From: a virus
Strand: one strand, 5' to 3'
Virus record (IMG/VR): IMGVR_UViG_3300025889_000901
Coordinates: 1 to 24,575 of that record
Length of the DNA: 24,575 bases
Shown here: positions 1 to 7,452 of the stretch, one piece after another
How the letters are laid out: every line of letters starts with the position of its first letter
Position numbering within the stretch: the stretch's first letter is position 1
Position numbers and translations under genes: made by a program
The notes under the pieces: generated by a model
The model's database searches: none
What the model saw: the letters and a program-made list of their open reading frames with translations, nothing else
What the model was told of the DNA's origin: nothing

Positions 1-221
1 TAACGTTAACAGATCCAAAAGAATACAAAGGTGGAGAGTTAGAGTTTGACTTTAGGAATTTAGATCCTGATAAAAAACCTAACATTAGAGCGTGTACTGA
101 AATATTACCAAAAGGCTCTTTGGTTGTGTTTCCTTCGTTTGTATGGCATAGAGTTAAACCCGTAACTAAAGGAGAAAGGAATAGTCTAGTAATATGGAAT
201 CTAGGTTATCCATTTAAATAA
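1..221 (+). CDS. 2OG-Fe(II) oxygenase, C-terminal part (5' end outside window)
   Basis: The reading frame starting at base 3 is open from the window edge to a TAA at 219-221 and gives the last 72 residues of a 2-oxoglutarate/Fe(II)-dependent dioxygenase of the prolyl-4-hydroxylase-like superfamily. Visible signatures are a YKGGELEF strand early on, then VVFPSFVWHRV, whose His is the expected distal iron ligand, and about ten residues later KGERNSLVIW, whose Arg is the residue that normally holds the 2OG carboxylate. The HxD half of the iron site lies upstream of the window. Enzymes of this group hydroxylate protein side chains, nucleobases or small molecules; the substrate cannot be told here. 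The stop is one base before the ATG of a second oxygenase, so they are probably cotranscribed. The family call is firm, the role unknown. Confidence 0.85.
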   Translation, partial: TLTDPKEYKGGELEFDFRNLDPDKKPNIRACTEILPKGSLVVFPSFVWHRVKPVTKGERNSLVIWNLGYPFK

Positions 222-222
222 T

Positions 223-942
223 ATGAATGATATAAAACAAGGTGGCAGTAGTACACCACAAAAACCAAAAGGACACGTAGATTTTAAATCTGCGTTTTAT
301 TTTCAAACACCAGTGTGGATCGCAGAAGCACCGATGTTTCTTAAAAACGCAACTAAACTAACAGATAAATATATTAAGAAAGCTGATAAACTTCTTAAAG
401 ATAAATTAAAAAACGAACCTAAATGGAAAAAAGAAATAGGTACATTTGGTTTATCTAAACATAGTGAAAGTTTTTCACAAGACCCTAAAGCAAAAGAGTT
501 AGTAGAGTTTATAGGTCAACGATCCTTTGAGTTTTTAGATTGGCAAGGTTTTGATTTAAGAAATCACAGCTTACACTTTACAGAATTTTGGGTACAAGAG
601 TTTAGTGAAAAAGGTGGTGGTCATCATTCTACACATCAACATTGGAATCAACACGTATCAGGATTTTATTTTTTAAAGTGTAGTGAAAAAACATCTTATC
701 CTATCTTTCACGAACCAAGACCTGGTGCAGAGATGACAAAGTTACCTTTAAAAGATCAATCACAAATTACAATGGGAACTAATCAAGTTCATTATAAACC
801 TAATCCAGGAACAATGATTATATTTCCAGGTTATGTCCCTCACGAGTTTGCAGTTGATGCAGGATTAGATCCATTTAGATTTATACATTGGAATATAAAA
901 GTTGTTGAAACAGCAATTTCAAAAGAAAAGAGTATCAAATGA
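223..942 (+). CDS. Putative 2OG-Fe(II) oxygenase (PF13759-like)
   Basis: This 239-residue protein resembles the phage and bacterial putative 2OG-Fe(II) oxygenase family. The N-terminal half is lysine-rich and helical. The double-stranded beta-helix begins near residue 118. A His cluster (H134, H135, H138, H140, H144) precedes SGFYFLK, matching the family pattern of histidines before SG-x-Y-Y. The second half has GTMIIFPGYVPHEF, with H207 the likely distal ligand, then RFIHWNIK (R219) where the 2OG-binding basic residue is expected. A clean HxD is not visible; HQH at 138-140 may supply the first ligands. It starts 1 nt after the previous stop and overlaps the next oxygenase by 4 nt (ATGA), so the three oxygenases form one unit. 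Likely cytosolic; substrate unknown. Confidence 0.8.
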   Translation: MNDIKQGGSSTPQKPKGHVDFKSAFYFQTPVWIAEAPMFLKNATKLTDKYIKKADKLLKDKLKNEPKWKKEIGTFGLSKHSESFSQDPKAKELVEFIGQRSFEFLDWQGFDLRNHSLHFTEFWVQEFSEKGGGHHSTHQHWNQHVSGFYFLKCSEKTSYPIFHEPRPGAEMTKLPLKDQSQITMGTNQVHYKPNPGTMIIFPGYVPHEFAVDAGLDPFRFIHWNIKVVETAISKEKSIK

Positions 943-1592
943 GCTTTAAAAAAAATAAATATATAGTTATCAAAGAAGCTGTACCCAAAGACATAGCTGA
1001 ATTTGTTTACAATTATTTTTTACTTAAAAGAACTGTTGCAAGAACTTTATTTGATCAAAGGTATATCTCTCAATTTACAGAGGAATGGGGAACGTGGTCA
1101 GATCAACAAGTTCCAAATACATATTCGCATTATGCAGATATAGCTATGGAAACTTTGTTAATGAGAACCTTACCTGTTATGGAAAAGAAAACAGGACTTA
1201 AGTTAAATCCAACATATTCTTATGCAAGAATATATAAAACAGGAGATGTGTTGCATAGACACAAAGATAGATTTAGTTGTGAAATATCTACAACTTTAAA
1301 TCTTGGTGGTGATCCATGGCCAATCTATTTAGAACCTAAAAAGAATGTGGGTATACCTGATGGTAAAAAGATAACTGTATCTAGCCAAAACAAAGGTGTT
1401 AGAGTTAATTTGAAACCTGGAGATATGTTAGTTTACAAAGGTATGGAATTAGAACACTGGAGAGAAGAGTTTCAAGGTAACGACTGTGCTCAAGTATTTT
1501 TACACTATAATGATCAAAAATCCAAAGATGCTGCTCAAAATGTAAATGATCGAAGACCGCATTTAGGACTTCCCGCTTGGTTTAAAAAGTGA
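939..1592 (+). CDS. 2OG-Fe(II) oxygenase, prolyl-4-hydroxylase-like
   Basis: A 217-residue protein with a complete dioxygenase core, distinct in sequence from the gene before it. The iron site reads HRHKD at residues 106-110, giving an H108-x-D110 motif, and the distal histidine is H173 in LEHWREEF. YSYARIYKTGD just before the motif is the strand typical of prolyl-4-hydroxylase-type folds, and the GDMLVYKG segment precedes the distal His as usual. The basic residue that should bind 2OG after H173 is not obvious. The start overlaps the previous stop by 4 nt, implying translational coupling. Its TGA stop (1590-1592) overlaps a promoter-like element, so this gene probably ends a transcription unit. 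Substrate unknown; phage oxygenases of this kind are common in marine genomes. Confidence 0.82.
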   Translation: MSFKKNKYIVIKEAVPKDIAEFVYNYFLLKRTVARTLFDQRYISQFTEEWGTWSDQQVPNTYSHYADIAMETLLMRTLPVMEKKTGLKLNPTYSYARIYKTGDVLHRHKDRFSCEISTTLNLGGDPWPIYLEPKKNVGIPDGKKITVSSQNKGVRVNLKPGDMLVYKGMELEHWREEFQGNDCAQVFLHYNDQKSKDAAQNVNDRRPHLGLPAWFKK

Positions 1593-1598
1593 TATAAT
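1590..1598 (+). promoter_or_regulatory. Extended -10 promoter candidate (TGATATAAT)
   Basis: TGATATAAT matches the sigma70 extended -10 consensus TGnTATAAT at every defined base and overlaps the TGA stop of the oxygenase gene. No convincing -35 is present, which extended -10 promoters can tolerate. Transcription would start near 1604-1607, right at the foot of the following stem-loop, and would serve the virion genes from 1654. Use is inferred. Confidence 0.55.
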
Positions 1599-1606
1599 CT
1601 TTAGAT

Positions 1607-1642
1607 GGGGGCTGTACTCCACCATACCTACAGCCTCCTTTT
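1607..1642 (+). promoter_or_regulatory. Stem-loop followed by TTTT: 5' leader hairpin or terminator
   Basis: Bases 1607-1616 (gggggctgta) pair with 1629-1638 (tacagcctcc) over 10 bp with one G.U, around a 12-nt loop, followed by TTTT (1639-1642). Taken alone this is a rho-independent terminator for the oxygenase genes. Because a good -10 lies just upstream, it could instead be a 5' structure on the virion mRNA, ending 4 nt before the AAGGA ribosome site at 1643-1647. It may do both. Confidence 0.6.
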
Positions 1643-1653
1643 AAGGATTATTT

Positions 1654-2103
1654 ATGAGTTTAGGATTTGACGCAATATCAGCATTACCTTTTGCTACATC
1701 GGGACCCGACAATAGTGTTGCGGTAGCTGTAACAGGCAATCAATTAACTATTACAATTGGTAGTGTAGGTATCATAGCTGATTCGATTGTTGAAGATGTA
1801 ACAGGAAACGCATTAACATTAGGTCTTGGTACTTTAAGTATTAGTGGTAAAGCTAATGTAAGTGTTACAGGATCACAAGTAGCCCTAGGTTTAGGAACTA
1901 TTGTAGTTACTGCAGATGCTAATGTAACAGCAGTTAAGAACGCGTTGACGTTAGCCACAGGAAATGTTACAGTAACAGGAGCAGCAAATATAAATCCTGA
2001 CAAAGTATCTCTTGCTTTAGATACTAAAGAGCCAGGAGTTATTACGTGGAACGATATAATACCAGGAGCAACAATGGTTTGGACACCAATAAAACCGTAC
2101 TAA
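1654..2103 (+). CDS. Virion-associated protein with 22-residue beta repeats
   Basis: A 149-residue protein made of tandem repeats of 22-23 residues. Units begin near residues 27, 50, 72, 94 and 116 (the last partial), with a consensus close to TGN-x-L-T-L-x-L-G-T-x-x-V-x-A-x-A-N-V. Almost no charge and alternating hydrophobic/Thr/Gly residues suggest a beta-solenoid or fibrous fold. The repeats are flanked by a conserved-looking N-terminus (residues 1-20) and a C-terminal cap rich in Trp and Pro (GATMVWTPIKPY). I recognise the type from marine phage genomes, where it sits among tail and head accessory genes, but its function is not established. AAGGA (1643-1647) lies 6 nt before the ATG. It is the first gene after the promoter/hairpin and is followed 1 nt later by a fibre-like gene, so a virion surface role is inferred. 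Confidence 0.7.
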   Translation: MSLGFDAISALPFATSGPDNSVAVAVTGNQLTITIGSVGIIADSIVEDVTGNALTLGLGTLSISGKANVSVTGSQVALGLGTIVVTADANVTAVKNALTLATGNVTVTGAANINPDKVSLALDTKEPGVITWNDIIPGATMVWTPIKPY

Positions 2104-2104
2104 T

Positions 2105-2872
2105 ATGGCATCAACTTATTCAACAGATTTATCATTAGAATTAGTCACAACCGGTGAAAAAGCTGGCCTATGGGGTGCAATTACAAATACTAATTTACAA
2201 CTATTACAAACAGCAGCATCAGGTTATGTAGAAGTAACTTTAAGCACGGGCACAACTACATTAAGTTTGGCTGACGGATCGTCGAGCGCGAATGGTAAAA
2301 ACCTTTATATTAAACTTGTAGGAACTTTATCAGGTAATGCTAGTCTAGCGATGCCTGCATCTACAACAGGTGGAAATGCAAACAGAGTATTTTTTGTAGA
2401 AGATGGAACTACTAGAGGTGGAGCTGGAGATAGTTATACAGTAACATTACTAACAACAGGTCAAAGCGCATCTACTCAAGTGCCTCTTCCAGAAGGTGCA
2501 ACAGCTTTAGTTTATTCTAGAGGTAGTGTACCTGCAACAACATTAGGTATGTTACAAAAAGGAATGACTTCTGTAACTGCAGCAAGTAAAACTACATACA
2601 CAGCAGTAGCTGGTGATCAAATCGTAGTAGATACAGTTGCTAACCCAGTTACAATTACATTACCAAGTTCACCTGCAGTGGGTGATGAAGTAACAATTAT
2701 GGATGGTTCAGCATCAAATGGTTTTGCAACAAACAATTGTATTATAGATAGAAATAGTCAACCAATAGAAGGTGTCGCTGCTAATGATACTCTTGCTACT
2801 AATAATCAATGTGTAACTCTTATTTATGCTAATGCCACAAAAGGTTGGCTATATAAATCAACAAATCAATAG
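2105..2872 (+). CDS. Tail-fibre-like structural protein
   Basis: This 255-residue protein starts with a segment (residues 1-32, including STDLSLELVTTGEKAG) typical of a marine phage structural family often annotated as fibre or virion protein; this part is likely the particle-binding end. The rest is Thr/Ser/Gly-rich beta sequence with few charges. It has a VTLSTGTTTLSLADG strand pair, a middle part with LMTTGQSAST-like stretches, and a C-terminal domain (from about residue 155) resembling the beta-sandwich units of other fibre proteins (TYTAVAGDQIVVDT, PVTITLPSSPAVGD). It lies between the repeat protein and the gp10-like gene and has no clear ribosome site of its own, starting 1 nt after the upstream stop, which points to coupled translation. 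The structural role is well supported by context; receptor binding is only inferred. Confidence 0.7.
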   Translation: MASTYSTDLSLELVTTGEKAGLWGAITNTNLQLLQTAASGYVEVTLSTGTTTLSLADGSSSANGKNLYIKLVGTLSGNASLAMPASTTGGNANRVFFVEDGTTRGGAGDSYTVTLLTTGQSASTQVPLPEGATALVYSRGSVPATTLGMLQKGMTSVTAASKTTYTAVAGDQIVVDTVANPVTITLPSSPAVGDEVTIMDGSASNGFATNNCIIDRNSQPIEGVAANDTLATNNQCVTLIYANATKGWLYKSTNQ

Positions 2873-2881
2873 GAGTAATTA

Positions 2882-5065
2882 ATGCTTACGAAAATTAAGT
2901 TTGCTCCAGGAATAGACAAACAAGACACTGCTGTTGGAGCAGAAGGTCGTTGGGTTGATTCAGACAATGTAAGATTTAGATATGGACTACCAGAAAAAGT
3001 TGGTGGTTGGCAATCATTACTTACAGATACTTTAGTAGGTGTAGCTAGAAAACAACACGCATTTGTTGACAAAGATGGTAATAGATATGTAGCCATTGGT
3101 ACAGACAAATTTTTAATTATATATTTTGAAGGACAATTTTTTGATGTAAGTCCACTTGCAACAGCAATTTCTGGTGCAACTTTTACTTTTAACGCTACAA
3201 CAACAGTAACTTTAACAACCTCTGCGGCACACAACATAAGTGTTGGAGATATTATTCGTTTAACAGGAACAACTTTACCAGGTGGTACAACAGGAGTAAC
3301 TACAGCTACTTTTGATGACACTAACTTTCAAGTTTTATCTGTGCCTACATCTACAACTTTAACAATTCAAGCAGCGACAGCTGGTTCAACTTCTTCAGGC
3401 GGATCCGTAACTATTAATCCTTTTGAAGTAGTGGGTCCTGCAGCACAATCCTATGGCTATGGTTATGGTGTTGGTAATTATGGCGGTACAATTACAGGTG
3501 CAGCTCAAACAACTTTAGATGGTGGGTTGGCCGCGGATACAAATGGTAACAATGGTTCAGCAACACAAATTAGATTAGCATCTACTACAGGTTTTCCTGC
3601 AACAGGAGGAACCATTGCAGTAGGTAGTGAGTTAATAACATACACAGGTGTATCAGGCGTAGAGCTAACAGGTATTTCTAGAGCACAAAAAGGAACATCT
3701 TCAGCAATACATAGCACTGGAGCTACAGTTACAAACGCTACAGAATTTACAGGATGGGGAGATGCAGTTGATGCAGGAACTATTACACTTGAACCAGGCC
3801 TTTGGTCATTAAGTAATTTTGGTGATGTATTAGTTGCAACAATTGCAAATGGTAAAACTTTTACTTGGGATTCTTCTATTGCAGCAAGATTATCTACACG
3901 TGCTTCTACAACTACATCAGGATTTCAAACTACAAATAATCCTACAGCAACAAGAACAACTTTAATTTCACCAACAACAAGACACTTAATTCATTTTGGA
4001 ACTGAAACAACAATAGGTACACCCTCTACACAAGATGATATGTTTGTAAGATTTTCTGAAGATGAAAATATAAATGCATATACACCAGAAGCAACTAACA
4101 CAGCAGGGACACAAAGATTACAAGATGGTACAAAAATTATGGGAGCTTTGGTTGCAAAAGAAAATATTCTAGTGTGGACTGATAATGCATTGTATACAAT
4201 GAAATTTGTTGGTGCTCCTTTTACATTTGGCTTTGAACAAGTAGGTACTAACTGTGGATTAATAGGTAAGAATGCAGCGATAGAAATTGATGGTGTAGCT
4301 TACTGGATGGGTAATAATGGTTTCTTCTCGTTTGATGGTACTGTTAACACATTACCTTGTTCTGTTGAAGATTATGTTTACGATGATGTGGATACTACAA
4401 AAGGTCAACAAGTAAACGCTGGTATTAATAATCTATTTACAGAAGTTATTTGGTGGTATCCAACAGCAGGGTCTGAATTTAATAATAGATATGTAGTATT
4501 TAATTATGGAGAAACAGGACAAAATACTCCAATGGGTAATTGGTACACAGGTACTAATACTAATTCTATTAGAACAACTTGGATTGATTCACTAGTATAT
4601 CCTAGACCTTATGCAACTGCATTTAATAGTTCTAACACAGGAACTTTTCCTGTTATAAGTGGTGAAACAGGATTAGGTCAAAGCGTATTGTTTGAACACG
4701 AATCAGGAACCGATCAAGTAAATCCGGATGGTAGTGTAACTGCATTAACATCTTTTATACAATCCTTTAGTTTTTCATTACAAAAAGATCAAGCAGAAGT
4801 ATTTTTAGCCCTTAGAAGATTCTTACCTAACTTTAAAGTATTAACAGGTAACAACCAAATAACATTATCTATAAAAGATTTTCCATCGCAAGATGATATA
4901 GAAACAGCTTTAAGTCCTTTTATTATTACTTCTTCTACTTTAAAAGTTGACACTAGAGCAAGAGGACGATATGCAAATATAAAGATAGAAAATACTGGTG
5001 TAGGTGAGTCTTGGAGATTTGGTACATTCCAAGTAGATATACAACCAGATGGAAGGAGAGGCTAA
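2882..5065 (+). CDS. P22 gp10-like phage stabilisation / tail protein
   Basis: At 727 residues this is the main tail-structural gene in the window. The N-terminus (APGIDKQDTAVGAEGRWVD, then a VRFRYGLPEKVGGW segment) matches the phage stabilisation protein family related to P22 gp10, which closes the portal channel after DNA packaging. Two inserted beta modules are visible: about residues 95-180 (AHNISVGDIIRLTG, FQVLSVPTSTTLTI), a small barrel common in phage virion proteins, and about 225-290 (IRLASTTGFPATGG, ELITYTG, ISRAQKGTSSAIHSTGA), a widespread viral surface module. The core resumes with WTDNALYTMKFVG, AYWMGNNGFFSFDG and SVEDYVYDDV. AGGAG (2871-2875) overlaps the previous stop at good spacing. 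The stop overlaps the next ATG (TAATG). Assignment to the stabilisation family is from sequence memory, not a search. Confidence 0.75.
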   Translation: MLTKIKFAPGIDKQDTAVGAEGRWVDSDNVRFRYGLPEKVGGWQSLLTDTLVGVARKQHAFVDKDGNRYVAIGTDKFLIIYFEGQFFDVSPLATAISGATFTFNATTTVTLTTSAAHNISVGDIIRLTGTTLPGGTTGVTTATFDDTNFQVLSVPTSTTLTIQAATAGSTSSGGSVTINPFEVVGPAAQSYGYGYGVGNYGGTITGAAQTTLDGGLAADTNGNNGSATQIRLASTTGFPATGGTIAVGSELITYTGVSGVELTGISRAQKGTSSAIHSTGATVTNATEFTGWGDAVDAGTITLEPGLWSLSNFGDVLVATIANGKTFTWDSSIAARLSTRASTTTSGFQTTNNPTATRTTLISPTTRHLIHFGTETTIGTPSTQDDMFVRFSEDENINAYTPEATNTAGTQRLQDGTKIMGALVAKENILVWTDNALYTMKFVGAPFTFGFEQVGTNCGLIGKNAAIEIDGVAYWMGNNGFFSFDGTVNTLPCSVEDYVYDDVDTTKGQQVNAGINNLFTEVIWWYPTAGSEFNNRYVVFNYGETGQNTPMGNWYTGTNTNSIRTTWIDSLVYPRPYATAFNSSNTGTFPVISGETGLGQSVLFEHESGTDQVNPDGSVTALTSFIQSFSFSLQKDQAEVFLALRRFLPNFKVLTGNNQITLSIKDFPSQDDIETALSPFIITSSTLKVDTRARGRYANIKIENTGVGESWRFGTFQVDIQPDGRRG

Positions 5066-5232
5066 TGACTAAAGTAGTAGTAAGATTACCAGAACCTAAA
5101 AAAGAATATAGTGAGGATAACCAAAGACAAATTAACAGAGCGTTAACTACAATTATTGAACAGTTAAACTCTACATACTTAACACAATTAAAAGAAGACT
5201 CGGAAAGATATACGTGGTTCGGATTAGGATAA
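5065..5232 (+). CDS. Small conserved phage protein
   Basis: A 55-residue protein starting MTKVVVRLPEPKKEYSED. The frame is open further upstream (an ATG at 5011), but the ATG at 5065 is preferred. It overlaps the upstream TAA as TAATG and has GGAAGGAGAG (5051-5060) at proper distance, whereas the earlier ATG would overlap the structural gene by 55 nt. The C-terminal half (QRQINRALTTIIEQLNSTYL) is an amphipathic helix likely to oligomerise, and the protein ends in YTWFGLG. Similar short proteins occur between tail genes in marine podophages. A structural or assembly role is plausible from position only. Confidence 0.7.
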   Translation: MTKVVVRLPEPKKEYSEDNQRQINRALTTIIEQLNSTYLTQLKEDSERYTWFGLG

Positions 5233-5577
5233 ATGGCAAATATATATAAAAACCAAAAATTAGATTTAACAACTAACACAGTTACAACTTTATATACTGT
5301 AGCATCTAACTCTAGAGCTATTGTAAAATCTATATTAGTTTGTGATGACACAAACAATGGTAGTGATATTACAGTAGACTTATTTAATGGAGATCCAGCA
5401 TCAGCTGATAAATTTACTATATTTAAAAATAAAGCTATAGCAGGTAATGCCACAGAACAATTATTAAATGAGCCTTTAATTATGCAAGAAAGTGAAGTAT
5501 TACAAGTAACCGCTGCAGATGCAAATAGATTGCACGTTGTAGCATCAATATTAGAAATCAACAGGGAGGACAGATAA
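5233..5577 (+). CDS. Small beta-rich virion protein (hypothetical)
   Basis: A 114-residue protein starting directly after the previous stop (TAAATG), with AGGA just upstream inside the preceding gene. The sequence alternates strands such as TLYTVASNSRAIVKSILVCDD and DITVDLFNG, then LQVTAADANRLHVVASILEI, which reads as a single beta-sandwich domain of the kind found in small head or tail decoration proteins. No enzymatic motif is visible. The gene sits in an unbroken run of structural genes and shares its TAATG junction with the next one. A virion component is the best guess; the exact role is unknown. Confidence 0.65.
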   Translation: MANIYKNQKLDLTTNTVTTLYTVASNSRAIVKSILVCDDTNNGSDITVDLFNGDPASADKFTIFKNKAIAGNATEQLLNEPLIMQESEVLQVTAADANRLHVVASILEINREDR

Positions 5578-5828
5578 TGTCATTTGTAGAAACAGAAGCT
5601 TCAGTTAGATATGAGATAATTAACGGTAAAAAGGTACCTGTAATTACACCTAAATGTGAAGTCACTTTAACTAATACAGTAACGGGCCAAGAATATATGT
5701 CTGACGCAGAAGCATTGGCAGATGTACAAAATGTTAATACAGATACTAAGGCAGAGCATATAAAAAGAGACGTAAATATTACTGTAGAAGAGATAAAAAT
5801 AGGCGCTGACTTTAATATCAGCGATTGA
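5577..5828 (+). CDS. Hypothetical small phage protein
   Basis: An 83-residue acidic protein (VRYEIINGKKVPVITPKCEV, then TGQEYMSDAEALADV and an acidic/basic C-terminal half). A GGGAGGA ribosome site (5564-5570) precedes the ATG, which overlaps the prior TAA. The NGKKVPVITP and TVTGQEYMSDAEA pattern resembles short accessory proteins of marine tailed phages, but I cannot name a family. It ends the first block of structural genes; its TGA is embedded in a promoter-like TTGACG, so the next block probably has its own start of transcription. Confidence 0.65.
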   Translation: MSFVETEASVRYEIINGKKVPVITPKCEVTLTNTVTGQEYMSDAEALADVQNVNTDTKAEHIKRDVNITVEEIKIGADFNISD

Positions 5829-5853
5829 CGAATGTATAAAAACCTAGTAAATT
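5825..5853 (+). promoter_or_regulatory. Sigma70-like promoter candidate
   Basis: TTGACG (5825-5830) and TAAATT (5848-5853) are separated by exactly 17 nt, in the only sizeable gap (5829-5919) within the virion genes. The upstream stop codon TGA lies inside the -35. Transcription would start near 5860 and read the ejection-protein block. The -10 matches only 4 of 6 consensus bases, so confidence is moderate. Confidence 0.45.
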
Positions 5854-5919
5854 GTGAGATACTCGCCTATTTACAAGTGTTGCGTACTTGCTTAAACAAT
5901 AACAATATAAAGAGAAACT

Positions 5920-7452
5920 ATGGGATTTAATCCGTTTAAAGCAGCAAAAAAAGTAGTAAACAAAGTAGCTAAACCTTTTAGAAAAGTTAGTCAAAAATTT
6001 ATTCCAAAAGAAATGAGATTTGCTTTACCTTACTTAGCAGCAGCTACACCATTTATGTTACCTGCTGGAGGCTTTGGAGCTTCTGGTTTATTTTCTTCTG
6101 CAGCAGGCAGAGGATTTTTATCTGGATTAGCAAACGTTGCAGGACAAGCAGGAGCAGATCCAGAGGGTAAAGATATTAATTTATTATCTACATTATTAGC
6201 TAGTGGAACTGGTTATGGAACTACACCGGGAGCAGGCGAAAATATAAGAGGATTAAAATTTGGTGAAAGTCCAATTACAAAAGAAGGAATTTTAACACAA
6301 ATGGAAACTGCTCCTATAGGAGCAAGCAGTATTGCAGATGCTTCTAATTTAGGAATGCTTGAAAGAGCGGCTAATGTAGGAATAGAAGGATTAGCTCAAG
6401 GTGCAGATTTGTTAGGTGGTACAAGAGAAACTATGGCAGGATTTGGAGATGATCCAGCTTCTTTATTTACAAAAGAAGGAGCTAAAGGATTGGGTAAATC
6501 AATAGCGGTTCCATTATCCCAAGGAAGTGGTGATCTTGCAAAAGCAGGAGCAGATATAGCACTTAGAGATTTTGAAGAAGCTGAGAGATTAGAACAAGCT
6601 CAAATAGAAGAAACTACAACAGCTGACGAAGAAGAGAGAGCTAATTTACAAATGACCTTTATGAGACAAGCAGGAATACCAGAAGAAACCGTTGAAGAAA
6701 CTTTAATAGTAAATGATTTAGGAGATTACTATGAACCACCAGTTGAAGAAGCAGCTAATGGTGGAATTATGGGTAGAGCAAATTTTTCTTTTGGAGGAAG
6801 AACAATGGCTCCTTTAGCAAATTTTGCTATTAGAAATATAGATAATGCTAGACAAGGATTAAACAAGCAAATGGAAGCTGCTGCTAAATTAAGTGATGAA
6901 ACAATGCAATCTACACCAACAGCTAAACCAGAAATGATGCGTCCAAGTATGATAGATGCGCAAGCAGCTTTTGAACCAAAACAAGCAGATGAATTTATTG
7001 AAGCTATTAGAAACCCTAACACAGGTGGAATTGATTATAAAATGGCAGAAATGAAATTAGGTACTAAATTAAAAGGTGATGAAACTTTAAGTGAATTAAT
7101 TAGTATGTATTTATATAGTATAAGAAAAGATAAATTAGGGATGGCAGCAATTACTGCAGGTTATGGTGGACTAGGTGTAGGAGCTATGGCAAATAATAGT
7201 TATGCAAATGGTGGAATTACTGGATTAAAAGATGGAGGTATGTTAAACTTTGGTGGAAGAGAAATGGATTTAAGAACTGGTGGGTTTGTACCTATTGGTA
7301 AAAAAGAAAGAGCAGATGATGTACCTGCTAGACTTTCTAAAAATGAATTTGTAATGACTGCAGATGCAGTTAGAGCAGCAGGTGGTGGAAGCGTCAATGA
7401 AGGAGCAAAACGTATGTACGAAGTAATGAATAAATTAGAGGCTAGAGCATAA
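5920..7452 (+). CDS. Virion internal / ejection-type structural protein
   Basis: A 510-residue protein with a basic N-terminus (residues 1-35, many Lys and Arg, possibly DNA-facing). A hydrophobic Ala/Gly/Phe-rich stretch at about 36-75 (ALPYLAAATPFMLPAGG) could insert in or cross a membrane. An acidic helical middle (DFEEAERLEQAQIEE) and a distinctive C-terminus (FVPIGKKERADDVPARL, then NEFVMTADAVRAAGGG) follow. That C-terminus is a signature I recognise from marine podophage virion proteins of unknown function. Two Gly-rich motifs, NGGIMGRANFSFGGR near 280 and NGGITGLKDGGMLNFGGR near 430, look like a duplication. It starts the block after the promoter candidate and overlaps the next ATG by 1 nt. 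A role in DNA ejection is inferred from position and composition. Confidence 0.65.
   Translation: MGFNPFKAAKKVVNKVAKPFRKVSQKFIPKEMRFALPYLAAATPFMLPAGGFGASGLFSSAAGRGFLSGLANVAGQAGADPEGKDINLLSTLLASGTGYGTTPGAGENIRGLKFGESPITKEGILTQMETAPIGASSIADASNLGMLERAANVGIEGLAQGADLLGGTRETMAGFGDDPASLFTKEGAKGLGKSIAVPLSQGSGDLAKAGADIALRDFEEAERLEQAQIEETTTADEEERANLQMTFMRQAGIPEETVEETLIVNDLGDYYEPPVEEAANGGIMGRANFSFGGRTMAPLANFAIRNIDNARQGLNKQMEAAAKLSDETMQSTPTAKPEMMRPSMIDAQAAFEPKQADEFIEAIRNPNTGGIDYKMAEMKLGTKLKGDETLSELISMYLYSIRKDKLGMAAITAGYGGLGVGAMANNSYANGGITGLKDGGMLNFGGREMDLRTGGFVPIGKKERADDVPARLSKNEFVMTADAVRAAGGGSVNEGAKRMYEVMNKLEARA

Noticed and set aside
4953-5561. A 202-codon minus-strand frame opposite the small virion genes
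   Set aside because: It runs antisense to three well-packed plus genes with good ribosome sites, and its Ser/Leu/Val-rich product is typical of a shadow frame.
5854-5919. A tRNA or small RNA gene in the gap before the 510-residue gene
   Set aside because: No cloverleaf, anticodon arm or conserved T-loop could be drawn; only a 5-bp hairpin is present.
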